From Flavobacterium glaciei (GTDB taxonomy: Bacteria; Bacteroidota; Bacteroidia; Flavobacteriales; Flavobacteriaceae): a stretch of 64,000 nt of DNA. The stretch covers positions 124,001-188,000 of the forward strand of contig NZ_QQBA01000002.1 in the NCBI RefSeq assembly GCF_003350545.1. The letters are read 5' to 3'. Positions 9,032 to 17,271 of the stretch are shown piece after piece. The notes beneath the pieces were generated by a model. It was given only the letters and a program-made list of their open reading frames with translations. It did no database searches and was not told the origin of the DNA. Numbering within the stretch: position 1 is the first letter of the stretch; every line of letters begins with the position of its first letter. Position numbers and translations under genes: made by a program.

Positions 9032-9780
9032 TGATTGACACAGTTAGAAAACGCTTTGGATTATTAGGACGTAACATTAGTTATTCGTTTTCTAAAGGAT
9101 ATTTTACAGAGAAATTCAATAGTGAAAACTTTGTAGGTTGCACCTATGAAAATTTTGACATTCCAGAAATAACCGCTTTTACGGAAGTAATTAAAGACAC
9201 TTCAGATTTAAAAGGTTTGAATGTTACCATTCCGTACAAAGAAGCAGTTATTCCGTTTTTAGATAAATTGTCAAAAAAAGCGGCGTTAATTGGCGCTGTA
9301 AATACGATCAAAATCACTAAAAAAGGTAAACTCAAAGGTTATAATACCGATTACTATGGTTTCAAAAAATCATTAGAACCATTGCTGCAACCCCACCATA
9401 AAAAAGCATTGATTTTAGGCACAGGTGGTGCTTCTAAAGGAGTTGCATTTGCATTAGATGAACTGGATATAACCTATACTTTTGTTTCGAGAGAAGCTAA
9501 AGAAAATGGAATTGATTACAACCGTATCAACGCAACTACATTTGATAATTACCAAATCATAATCAACGCAACCCCTGTAGGCACAAGCCCTAATGTGGAT
9601 GCCTTTCCGTTGATTCCATATGAGTTTTTCACAGAGAAGCATATCGCTTATGATTTGATTTATAATCCTGCTGAAACACAATTCCTCAAAAAAGCCAAAC
9701 AACAAGGCGCGCAAATCAAAAATGGATTGGATATGCTTATTTTTCAAGCAGAGAAAGCATGGAAGATTTGGAATAAATAA
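9031..9780 (+). CDS. aroE: Shikimate dehydrogenase
   Basis: 249 aa. It reduces 3-dehydroshikimate to shikimate with NADPH in aromatic amino acid synthesis. Seen motifs: the substrate-binding GRNISYSFSKGYF near residue 12, GLNVTIPYKEAVIP with the catalytic Lys, GAVNTI, NTDYYGF, the nucleotide-binding ILGTGGASKGVAFAL, and INATPVGTSP. The C-terminal GLDMLIFQAEKAWKIW is the usual AroE ending. The length is a little short of the E. coli enzyme but normal for Bacteroidota. It overlaps the TPR gene by one base and ends at a strong terminator. Confidence 0.94.
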   Translation: MIDTVRKRFGLLGRNISYSFSKGYFTEKFNSENFVGCTYENFDIPEITAFTEVIKDTSDLKGLNVTIPYKEAVIPFLDKLSKKAALIGAVNTIKITKKGKLKGYNTDYYGFKKSLEPLLQPHHKKALILGTGGASKGVAFALDELDITYTFVSREAKENGIDYNRINATTFDNYQIIINATPVGTSPNVDAFPLIPYEFFTEKHIAYDLIYNPAETQFLKKAKQQGAQIKNGLDMLIFQAEKAWKIWNK

Positions 9781-9808
9781 GTAGAAAATAATTCAAGAAT
9801 ATTTTAAT

Positions 9809-9874
9809 CGTCTTGTTTTAAAATTAGCATTACTCGTTTTGGGTCATGCTGTTTTAAAACAAGACGTTTTTTTT
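9809..9874 (+). terminator. Strong intrinsic terminator after aroE
   Basis: A perfect 15-bp stem (arms 9809-9823 and 9852-9866, starting CGTCTTG and ending CAAGACG) with an inner AGCAT/ATGCT stem is followed by eight T residues (9867-9874). It insulates aroE from the cas1 transcript. Confidence 0.85.
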
Positions 9875-9984
9875 ATGTCAGTAATTTAAAAGACAAATTG
9901 AGGTTTCCCGTAAAACAGTTGGTTATTTATTGTGTTAATTTGACTGACAATCAAATTCTTGAGTTTAATTTAACACTTTAAATT

Positions 9985-10899
9985 ATGATTAAAAGAACAA
10001 TCCTCGTCGAAAACAAATCCTCAATCACGACAAAAAATCAGCAATTAGTCCTAAAATCAGAAGTTAGAGAAAGTACTATACCAATAGAAGACATAGGTTT
10101 TCTTGTGCTCGATCATGCTGAAATTTACCTAAGTATTCCTGCCATGAATTTAATTGTAGAAAACAATACCGCAATTATTATTTGCGGCAGCAATCATCTA
10201 CCAAATGGAATGTTTTTGAACCTCAACAGTCATCATATTCAGCAAGAAATTTTCAAAAATCAAATCGAAGCCTCTATTCCATTAAAAAAAAATTTATGGC
10301 AGCAAACCATTGTTGAAAAGATAAGAAATCAAGGAGAATTGTTAGCTAAAATAACTGGAAATAAAAATACGTTTGAATTTCTGGCGAGTAAAGTATTAAG
10401 CGGTGATACATCTAATATGGAAGGTGTTGCAGCACAACAATACTGGAAATATTTCCCTTTGCCAAATCATGAAAAAGATGGTATAAAAAGAGAACGCTAT
10501 GGCGATTATCCAAACAATTTTTTGAACTATGGATATGCTATTTTAAGAGCAGCTACGGCCCGAGCACTTTCTGGAAGCGGATTATTAAATACTTTAGGAA
10601 TTCATCACAAAAGTAAATACAATGCTTTTGCACTTGCGGATGATATTATGGAGCCTTTTCGTCCTATTGTTGACGAAAAAGTTTTTGAGATTATGTTAAA
10701 GTTTAAAGAACAAGAACTAAACACCGCTATAAAGGCTGAACTACTACAAATCTTGACACAAACTGTTTATTTCAAAGAAGAAAAAAGTCCGTTAATGGTA
10801 GGATTACAAAAAACGGCCAGCTCACTCCAACAATGTTTCACAGGAGAACGAAAAAAAATTAAATATCCGAAATTATGGAACTTAACGGATACCGAATAA
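9985..10899 (+). CDS. cas1: CRISPR-associated endonuclease Cas1 (type II)
   Basis: 304 aa, the normal length for type II-C Cas1. Cas1 is the integrase of spacer acquisition and works as a complex with Cas2. The metal-binding residues are visible: Glu in NMEGVAAQQYWKYF, His in LGIHHKSKYNAFALADD and Glu/Asp in DDIMEPFRPIVDEK. The N-terminal beta domain (MIKRTILVENKSSI) is typical. No csn2 or cas4 lies nearby, which points to subtype II-C. The gene overlaps cas2. It is on the plus strand, facing the oppositely oriented cas9 about 6 kb away, rather than downstream of cas9 on the same strand as in the common layout. Confidence 0.96.
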   Translation: MIKRTILVENKSSITTKNQQLVLKSEVRESTIPIEDIGFLVLDHAEIYLSIPAMNLIVENNTAIIICGSNHLPNGMFLNLNSHHIQQEIFKNQIEASIPLKKNLWQQTIVEKIRNQGELLAKITGNKNTFEFLASKVLSGDTSNMEGVAAQQYWKYFPLPNHEKDGIKRERYGDYPNNFLNYGYAILRAATARALSGSGLLNTLGIHHKSKYNAFALADDIMEPFRPIVDEKVFEIMLKFKEQELNTAIKAELLQILTQTVYFKEEKSPLMVGLQKTASSLQQCFTGERKKIKYPKLWNLTDTE

Positions 10900-11204
10900 T
10901 GTGGCTATTTGTATTTTTTGATTTACCTACAGAAACAAAAAAAGACAGAAGAAATGCTTCTCAGTTTAGAGGTAATCTCTTAAAAGACGGTTTTAGCATG
11001 ATGCAATATTCCGTTTATATTAGGCATTGCGCGAGTGGAGAAAGTGCCGATGTACATGAAAAACGCATTAACAGACTTGTTCCACCATTAGGTAAAGTGA
11101 GTGTTTTACGGATTACCGATAAACAATTTGGCATGATCATCAATTATTTAGGTAAGGCAAAACAAGATGCTGATGCTGCACCAACGCAGTTGGAGTTGTT
11201 TTAA
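10875..11204 (+). CDS. cas2: CRISPR-associated endoribonuclease Cas2
   Basis: 109 aa. Cas2 dimerises and bridges two Cas1 dimers during spacer integration. The first beta-strand with the conserved Asp is plain (MWLFVFFDLPTETKKDRR), and a ferredoxin-like pattern follows. The start given overlaps cas1 by 25 bases; a second Met at 10899, forming a TAATG overlap with the cas1 stop, is also possible and would remove eight residues. The stop lies only 2 bases before the stop of the convergent RAYT transposase gene, so the transposase arrived or was kept right against the cas operon. Confidence 0.95.
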   Translation: MELNGYRIMWLFVFFDLPTETKKDRRNASQFRGNLLKDGFSMMQYSVYIRHCASGESADVHEKRINRLVPPLGKVSVLRITDKQFGMIINYLGKAKQDADAAPTQLELF

Positions 11205-11206
11205 TT

Positions 11207-11863
11207 CTAACTAGTGTGAAATTTATCTTTATGCCAAGTATTGGGATTTTTTTCTATATAGCTTACAATGTTAAAATACGATTTTTCATCTCTAATAATA
11301 TGGTCGTAAAAAGAACGATGCCATGCAAACTCATCATTACCAGCTTCATGAATTAATTTAGAACTAGTCGTTTTATATGCTCCCATAATTTGAGAAAGCG
11401 ATTTTATTTTAACAATCTCTTTTGGCAAACATTGATTAGTAGCTGCCTTTATTAAATTAGAATCAATTTCAATCACTGCATGAATATGATTTGGCATTAC
11501 AATATAAGAATGAAGACTAATGTAAGGATATTGTTTTTCTAACCATTCCAATTGATTATTCGCTATAATCCCATATTCATTTAAAATCATTTCTGCTTCA
11601 ATTTCATCGAGATCATTTTTATCGGGAATATTTTTATCAAGATTATTTTTATCTGGATTGTTTTTATCAGAAATATTTTTATATGGATTGTTTTTATCAG
11701 AAATATTTTTATCGGGAATACGTAAAGACAGGTCGCGACCTGTCCCTACCGAAACCACATCACCAAAACAACATTCCATATTTTTCACGCATGATGTTAC
11801 AAAATATAAATTATTTTTCGAATAATCATATCCTTTCAATCTATTTGCTTTTCTATTTTTCAT
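11207..11863 (-). CDS. REP-associated tyrosine transposase (RAYT, IS200-like Y1 family)
   Basis: 218 aa. The HUH metal-binding motif is in MPNHIHAVIEI and the catalytic Tyr is probably that in DEKSYFNIVSYIEKNP, the order seen in Y1 single-strand transposases that act on REP palindromes. No partner gene is needed. Two oddities: residues near 36-46 (GTGRDLSLR) are the in-frame translation of a REP palindrome lying inside the gene, and about 40 following residues are a five-residue tandem repeat of the type SDKNN/PDKNI that is not part of the family core. Two more REP palindromes lie upstream. The insertion sits between cas2 and the CRISPR array. Whether the enzyme is still active is uncertain because of the inserted segment. 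Confidence 0.85.
   Translation of the reverse strand: MKNRKANRLKGYDYSKNNLYFVTSCVKNMECCFGDVVSVGTGRDLSLRIPDKNISDKNNPYKNISDKNNPDKNNLDKNIPDKNDLDEIEAEMILNEYGIIANNQLEWLEKQYPYISLHSYIVMPNHIHAVIEIDSNLIKAATNQCLPKEIVKIKSLSQIMGAYKTTSSKLIHEAGNDEFAWHRSFYDHIIRDEKSYFNIVSYIEKNPNTWHKDKFHTS
11600..11716 (-). repeat. 15-base tandem repeat inside the RAYT gene
   Basis: Units of about 15 bases related to TTTTTATCAGAAATA alternate and encode the repeating peptide xDKNx on the minus strand. The repeat keeps the frame open. It lies directly next to the internal REP palindrome. Confidence 0.75.
11727..11744. repeat. REP palindrome inside the RAYT coding sequence
   Basis: An 18-base perfect palindrome, GACAGGTCGCGACCTGTC, translated in frame within the transposase. 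It is identical to the copy at 11911-11928. Confidence 0.85.
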
Positions 11864-11910
11864 ATTGATTTGCTATTTTCAGCCATTACGCCTTGACACA
11901 CGGTAGTACA

Positions 11911-11928
11911 GACAGGTCGCGACCTGTC
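11911..11928. repeat. REP palindrome upstream of the RAYT gene
   Basis: Identical 18-base palindrome GACAGGTCGCGACCTGTC, flanked by weaker outer pairing (GGTAG before, CTACG after). It lies about 50 bases before the transposase start. Confidence 0.85.
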
Positions 11929-11972
11929 CCTACGTGTTGCAAATAACAAAATTTATTTTAAAAATACATTAT

Positions 11973-12010
11973 TATTTGTAGGTACGGGTCGCGACCTGTA
12001 CCTACAAATA
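11973..12010. repeat. Diverged REP palindrome next to the array terminator
   Basis: A 38-base inverted repeat with one mismatch, sharing the GGTCGCGACC core with the other two copies but with GGTAC/GTACC flanks. Its right end touches the A-tract of the terminator beside the CRISPR array. Confidence 0.8.
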
Positions 12011-12060
12011 AAAAAATGCTCCAATCTTGGGTTATCAATCCAAAAAAGAGGCATTTTTTT
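12010..12060. terminator. Bidirectional terminator at the far end of the CRISPR array
   Basis: AAAAAAATGC (12010-12019) pairs perfectly with GCATTTTTTT (12051-12060), with a smaller TTGG/CCAA stem inside. Read on the minus strand it follows the last repeat of the array by about 50 bases and ends in a T run, so it can end a pre-crRNA transcript coming from the cas9 side. Confidence 0.75.
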
Positions 12061-12111
12061 ATACGATATTTACTCATAATCAGCTGAAAATTAGAAGGTA
12101 ACAAACCAACT

Positions 12112-12674
12112 AATATCGTGTTTTCTAATCTTTAATCAAACCACAACTCGTAGTAACTTCGGTGTATAATTCCATAAATATCGTGTTTTCTAATCTTTAA
12201 TCAAACCACAACACAGCAAGCATTAACCCTGTTATTGGTGCAAATATCGTGTTTTCTAATCTTTAATCAAACCACAACGAAAGTAATAAACTGGAATTAG
12301 ATAAGCTAAATATCGTGTTTTCTAATCTTTAATCAAACCACAACCGAGGTTGTGGACGATTCAAAAACTATAATAATATCGTGTTTTCTAATCTTTAATC
12401 AAACCACAACCGGCTGAAAGAAATCCAAGCATAAACCAAAAATATCGTGTTTTCTAATCTTTAATCAAACCACAACCATTCTTCAAAAGTTGTTTTTCTA
12501 AAAACAAATATCGTGTTTTCTAATCTTTAATCAAACCACAACCATTTTTATAAATATTTATTAGTTATTGAAAATATCGTGTTTTCTAATCTTTAATCAA
12601 ACCACAACTAAACGTCTCTAATGCGCTTGCAAATGTGGAATATCGTGTTTTCTAATCTTTAATCAAACCACAAC
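12112..12674 (-). CRISPR. Type II-C CRISPR array, 9 repeats and 8 spacers
   Basis: Nine identical 36-base repeats start at 12112, 12177, 12243, 12309, 12375, 12441, 12507, 12573 and 12639 (plus-strand form begins AATATCG and ends CCACAAC). Seven spacers are 30 bases and the first (12148-12176) is 29. The crRNA strand is predicted to be minus, where the repeat reads GTTGTGGTTTG and onward, because the tracrRNA anti-repeat at 17281 pairs with that strand and a terminator lies at the low-coordinate end. No repeat is degenerate, so the leader end cannot be called from repeat decay. The spacers match nothing obvious elsewhere in the window. The array lies between the RAYT gene and the 3' end of cas9. 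Confidence 0.97.
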
Positions 12675-12728
12675 TGAAAGCTACTGCATCCCTGCTGGGC
12701 GGATGCCATACCTTTCAGTTGTGGTTTG
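12664..12728 (-). promoter_or_regulatory. Leader-repeat hairpin at the cas9-proximal end of the array
   Basis: A perfect 17-bp inverted repeat joins the last repeat to flanking sequence: arm 12664-12680 (CAAACCACAACTGAAAG) and arm 12712-12728 (CTTTCAGTTGTGGTTTG). Eleven bases of the first arm belong to the repeat starting at 12639. The 31-base loop holds a second stem, GCATCC (12686-12691) with GGATGC (12701-12706). In minus-strand RNA the outer arm acts as a cis anti-repeat for the first repeat transcribed. No T run follows on either strand, so it is not a normal terminator. Confidence 0.8.
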
Positions 12729-12771
12729 GCTGTTTAAGACAATGAAACATGTCAAAGAACTTTTAATCTTT

Positions 12772-15700
12772 TTAAATAAAAGTTATTTTGCCAGAGGAAG
12801 ACAATACGAACTCATATCCTTCGACTAACATATTTAATTTACTTACTTGCAATCTAATTTGTTCAAATGGGTTTTCAAAATCTACATTATAAATTTCTTT
12901 TAAATCACTAGCTTGCCTAGCTTCAAAATGAGTTCTAAAAGTTAACCTCCCTTGGGCATCAAATTTAGCTAATTTGTATAATCGATTATGTAAATCATTA
13001 ATAGGCAATTCTAAAATCTCTTGTTGGTTTTCTTTAAAAAACAAAACCATCAATCCTTTTTTTAGAATATACTTTAATGGTAATCCTGTTTTATCGTGAG
13101 GATTAGTTACAATGTCATAGTTCATTTTATTTTCTCCATTACTTAACTTATAGTATGAACCAGCATCGATATTATTAATCATTTCAAACGACCTTTTTAT
13201 TTTTCCTTTTTTATCAAAATCTTCATAGATAGCAATTGCAAAATTCTCATCATTTTGAGCATATATTTTTTGCTTATGTTCGTGTCGAGATTTTGATAAT
13301 GAACTATGCTCTTTAATTTCTAAAGGATTCTTTACTGAATTCGCATACAATCTAACTTTGTTTATTGGAATTCCTTTTTCTTCATTCATCCAAACCGTTC
13401 CGTCTAATTTGTTTTTTTGTTGCGCATTTGATGAAATTAATAAAACTTTATTTCCGATAGCATCCTTCACTTTTTCTTTAACCATTTCATCAACAATATT
13501 CTCGATATCGGATGCTTTGATACTTTCTAAATCTTTACGGATTACATAACGGATTTCCTCTGTATTTAATGGATTTTTAATTGCTCCATAAATACTGTCT
13601 TGGTGTAATGAACCGCGGATGGTATCACCTTGTTTAAAGATTGGGATTTTCTTGTAAATTATATTTCCAGATTTATCAAATAGATACTCATAATATAAGG
13701 TTTCGCTATTCTTTTGAATTTTAAAATAATCTTTTCCTTCAACTTTTGATAAAACCTCTTCTTCATTTAATCTTTTTCCAAAAATTGGAATTGTATTTCC
13801 TCTTTTATCTAATAAATTTTCATCTCTAAATTGTTTCTTCCCTCTAATTCTAACAATTTTTTTAGACTGTTTTTTTACATTATCGGGTGTATAATGTGAT
13901 ACTAAAATTTCTTCTTCTATCTTTTTTAAATCTTCTTTAAAAGTCTTCCAAGGTTTAGAATCGGCTAATAATTTTCGTGCTTCGCCAAGTTGTCCTTTGT
14001 CTTCGTGTGTCCAAGCATTGGCTAATGCATCATATTTCTCTTTGGTCATACAAGCAATTGTAATCGCATCGATGGTGTGATGTGTGTGTTTGCTTCGGTC
14101 TTTTTCGTGAAAATATTTTTTATCGTTTTCTTGAAAACTCTCTTGAATTCCCCAAATTTTTCTGAACTCGGCAACCATTCCTCCTTTTACGGATTCTACT
14201 CTTTTGAAATAAGATTTCAAATAGGCTTGCGAATACTTTGTGATAATCCCTGTATCTGGAATTTGACTGTTTTTGAAACCAACTTTTGGCTCTTCCCAAA
14301 TAAATCGGTCGTATTTCCCTTTTAGATAGTCTCTTTTTAAAGTCAAGTAATGTCTTCGTCTTATTTTCTTGTCTTTAAGCTCTTTTGTAGCTGCTGCTTT
14401 TATGGAGCGAGAAATAATCTCGATTTCTCTAGTCAAATTATCTGATTCTTCTTTCCAATGTGCAATTCTTGGTAAAATTTCGAGATAATTACTTAACTCA
14501 AAAGGCATTTTATTCCCTTTGATTTCTCTATTGAACTTTTGACTGCAAAGCGTCTTGTTCATTTGAGAATTGTCTTGTGAACGACTTCTTGGAATTGTGT
14601 GTTCGAAATCATATTTTGGGTCAGTTCCAATGATGTCACATATACTTATATTTCTTCCATCTTCATAAATTTCTTGCCTATTCTGCTCTAGCCAAAGTTG
14701 ATACCGTAATAAATCATCTTCTGTTGGTTCAATCTCTTTTTTGCATTCGTCAAAATATAACTTCCTTATATCTTTGGCATATTCTTCTCTATTCTTTTTA
14801 TTTTCATTTTGATAATCTTGAATCCCTTTTCGCTTATTGGCATCGTTCAGTTCACGAGCCATTTCAATATGAATAATAGTTTTTTCGTCAACTAGTCCTT
14901 CAAAAATCAATGTATTCAACACTTTTCGCAATTGATACAAAGCACGCATTGCCATTGGATTTTTAATTGATGACGTTAACGGACTTCCTAAAACCACTTT
15001 TTCATTTCTGAATTCGTCTTTAATGATTTTCTTTTTAAAAACCTCTATGTCAGATGGATGATACAGTTTATTAATTCGCTTTTCTTTTGTACAGAATATT
15101 TCGCCATCATCATTTTTACCTTTTATGAAGTCTAAAACTTTTTCATCTAAACGATTGATTTTTATATATTCATATTTTTTCAATTGCTCAATTAAAACAG
15201 GAAATAGCTCGCTTAAAATTGATTCTTTGTCTGATTCTATTTTATGGAATTTAACGAAAGGAATTAATTTTTTATCCAAATCTGATTTGTAGATATTTTC
15301 GGCTTCTTTAGAATAAAAAGCACCTACCGCTTTACACTCTTTAATCAAACTATTAATTACTTCTAATTTTCCATTTTCAAAAGTGTGATTTTCAATTATT
15401 TCAGCAATTTTATCTTGAATAAATTTTCTTTGATTGCTGTCGTTCCATATAGATTCATCAACAATACTTTCAATATTTGCCATAAAAACGGCGTGAGAAT
15501 ACAGCAATCCTTCTCTAACATAAGGCAAAATCTTGGTGATAGCATTCAAACTCAAACTTGCAAAATCTTTTTTCAATCGAATTTTACTAAATGATTTGGC
15601 ATTTTTATCATCCAATCCTAACTTCTCTTTGGCATATTGAAACAAATAAATATCTGATGTTGAAACGGAAAGTAAATGCCATAAATCCTTATAATCTACA

Positions 15701-17166
15701 GTTCGATTTACTTCAATTCCTTTTGAGTTTTTGGTTTTATATGAAATGGTTTTAGTTTTCCAATCTTCTCCAAAAATGTTTTTTAAAGATGCCGAAACTG
15801 GGCTTGCCGTTACAGTATCATAAGGTTTGTAATTAAACAAATAATTAACCTCGTTAGCTTTGGAAGATTTATAGAAATTGAATGTAGCTCCTTTTGGAAT
15901 CAATTCTTTGGCTAAATCTTCAAAATTAAAATTGTCTTTTTTTCTTAAAAATTTAGAAATCAAACTTTGCTTTTCATCTTGTGATAAAAATCGCAAAGTT
16001 TTATCCGATTGAGTTCCAATCTTTATTGTGTTTAAATAAGTCCACATTCTATATTCCTCAAAATCTGGATGAGAAATGGCGCAACGAGTTTTGCTTTTTT
16101 CAAACGAACATTTACCTATCAATCCTTTCTGTGATTTTAATGGTCGCTGAAAAAATATTGCTTTATATAAATCTTTAGCTAATCCATTATATTTTTTTTC
16201 AGGTAACAATTCATCGACTATGATTTCTCCTATTCCTTGTATCTGACAAATTATATTAAACTCTTCAAGATAATGTTCTTCTCTCGAAGTATATTGATTT
16301 CTAATCTTGCTTTTATTGTATAAACTAAAGAAATATTGACCTAGTGTTTCGAAATTTCCGTCAATCATTGCTTGGGAAATGTCTTTGATTTTACCTTTAA
16401 CTGCTCCTAAAGCATCTTTTTTATTTAATCTTGCAATAATTTCTTCTTTACCTTTTTCAAAATTATTCTCATTATTCTTAATTATTGCCAACATTGATTT
16501 ATACAATGAAACTAATTTTTTGTCGCCCTCATCTAAATCTTTTGCAAAACCAGTTTTTTCATTGGCATCAAAAATTCCAGTTTCTAAAAAATATTCTTTT
16601 AATTCTGAAATAATTTCTTCTTTAGAACTCAAATCTTCAATACTTGCTTGGATTTTTGGACAATGTTCTTCCAAAATTCCTTCTGCAGATTGATCCAATC
16701 GATTACTTAAAAAACCTCTTCTTTGAGCAATATGATATAATGCTCTACCTAATTCAAACAAAGAAACTTTTTGTTTGCTTGCCTTATCTCTAAACACATA
16801 AGGATTTATATTTTCATTTTCATCAGTTCGCAACCATTTCAAGAATTCAGGATTCATAGGATATTTTTTAAATCCTGACTTTCTCCATTCTTCAACTTCT
16901 TCAATAGATAATGGACACATATTGTTTTTAGAAAGCACTTTTAAAGTTTCATACTTTCTCAACTTTCTACGGTATTTTAATTTTCTAGCACTTCTGAAAG
17001 CGGTTCTTTCTGCTGCACGAGAACTTTCAATACCTTTTTCTGATTTTACGCCTTCCGAAAATATCCTAACACCTTTATCTACTAGAGAAAATTCATTCCC
17101 ATCTTTATCAACTATCGCCCACCCAATTGAGTTTGTTCCTAAATCTAATCCTAATATTTTTGCCAT
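12772..17166 (-). CDS. cas9: CRISPR-associated endonuclease Cas9 (type II-C)
   Basis: 1464 aa from Met at 17166, which starts MAKILGLDLGTNS as in the family; an upstream Met at 17220 would add 18 residues without similarity to Cas9. RNA-guided DNA nuclease. Visible in order: RuvC-I with Asp8; an arginine-rich bridge helix (SRAAERTAFRSARKLKYRR) near residues 48-75; a long REC lobe; RuvC-II with Glu768 in IHIEMARE; HNH with His856 in YDFEHTIPRSRSQDNS; RuvC-III with HHTIDAITIA (Asp1033); and a C-terminal PAM-interacting region from about 1100. All catalytic residues are present, so it looks active. It points towards cas1-cas2, with the array at its 3' end and the tracrRNA gene divergent from its 5' end. 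Confidence 0.97.
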   Translation of the reverse strand: MAKILGLDLGTNSIGWAIVDKDGNEFSLVDKGVRIFSEGVKSEKGIESSRAAERTAFRSARKLKYRRKLRKYETLKVLSKNNMCPLSIEEVEEWRKSGFKKYPMNPEFLKWLRTDENENINPYVFRDKASKQKVSLFELGRALYHIAQRRGFLSNRLDQSAEGILEEHCPKIQASIEDLSSKEEIISELKEYFLETGIFDANEKTGFAKDLDEGDKKLVSLYKSMLAIIKNNENNFEKGKEEIIARLNKKDALGAVKGKIKDISQAMIDGNFETLGQYFFSLYNKSKIRNQYTSREEHYLEEFNIICQIQGIGEIIVDELLPEKKYNGLAKDLYKAIFFQRPLKSQKGLIGKCSFEKSKTRCAISHPDFEEYRMWTYLNTIKIGTQSDKTLRFLSQDEKQSLISKFLRKKDNFNFEDLAKELIPKGATFNFYKSSKANEVNYLFNYKPYDTVTASPVSASLKNIFGEDWKTKTISYKTKNSKGIEVNRTVDYKDLWHLLSVSTSDIYLFQYAKEKLGLDDKNAKSFSKIRLKKDFASLSLNAITKILPYVREGLLYSHAVFMANIESIVDESIWNDSNQRKFIQDKIAEIIENHTFENGKLEVINSLIKECKAVGAFYSKEAENIYKSDLDKKLIPFVKFHKIESDKESILSELFPVLIEQLKKYEYIKINRLDEKVLDFIKGKNDDGEIFCTKEKRINKLYHPSDIEVFKKKIIKDEFRNEKVVLGSPLTSSIKNPMAMRALYQLRKVLNTLIFEGLVDEKTIIHIEMARELNDANKRKGIQDYQNENKKNREEYAKDIRKLYFDECKKEIEPTEDDLLRYQLWLEQNRQEIYEDGRNISICDIIGTDPKYDFEHTIPRSRSQDNSQMNKTLCSQKFNREIKGNKMPFELSNYLEILPRIAHWKEESDNLTREIEIISRSIKAAATKELKDKKIRRRHYLTLKRDYLKGKYDRFIWEEPKVGFKNSQIPDTGIITKYSQAYLKSYFKRVESVKGGMVAEFRKIWGIQESFQENDKKYFHEKDRSKHTHHTIDAITIACMTKEKYDALANAWTHEDKGQLGEARKLLADSKPWKTFKEDLKKIEEEILVSHYTPDNVKKQSKKIVRIRGKKQFRDENLLDKRGNTIPIFGKRLNEEEVLSKVEGKDYFKIQKNSETLYYEYLFDKSGNIIYKKIPIFKQGDTIRGSLHQDSIYGAIKNPLNTEEIRYVIRKDLESIKASDIENIVDEMVKEKVKDAIGNKVLLISSNAQQKNKLDGTVWMNEEKGIPINKVRLYANSVKNPLEIKEHSSLSKSRHEHKQKIYAQNDENFAIAIYEDFDKKGKIKRSFEMINNIDAGSYYKLSNGENKMNYDIVTNPHDKTGLPLKYILKKGLMVLFFKENQQEILELPINDLHNRLYKLAKFDAQGRLTFRTHFEARQASDLKEIYNVDFENPFEQIRLQVSKLNMLVEGYEFVLSSSGKITFI

Positions 17167-17236
17167 ACTACTATGTGTTTTGTAAGAATATTGCAAAGTA
17201 CAATTAAAATAATTGTTCATTTTACGGTTTTCCGCA

Positions 17237-17267
17237 TTGCAACTTAACTATTTTTTATTTATGTTTG
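17237..17267 (+). promoter_or_regulatory. Predicted promoter of the tracrRNA
   Basis: TTG at 17237-17239 and TATGTTTG at 17260-17267, a perfect TAnnTTTG, are 20 bases apart, as in the Bacteroidota promoter consensus. The predicted start is near 17273, just before the anti-repeat. Confidence 0.7.
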
Positions 17268-17271
17268 TTAC

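Noticed and set aside
9809-9874. Long hairpin before cas1 considered as a tracrRNA or other CRISPR RNA
   Set aside because: It has no identity to the CRISPR repeat. It is a perfect stem followed by eight T residues right after aroE, so it is a terminator; the real anti-repeat is at 17281.
12664-12728. Leader hairpin as an ordinary cas9 terminator
   Set aside because: No T run follows the stem on either strand, and one arm is part of a functional repeat, so a simple terminator is a weak explanation.
16379-16693. Open frame antisense to cas9
   Set aside because: Antisense to the conserved Cas9 REC lobe, hydrophobic by composition only, with no start signals.
17167-17220. Upstream Cas9 start adding 18 residues
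   Set aside because: The extra residues do not resemble Cas9 N-termini, and the family begins with the MAKxLGLDLG pattern found at 17166.
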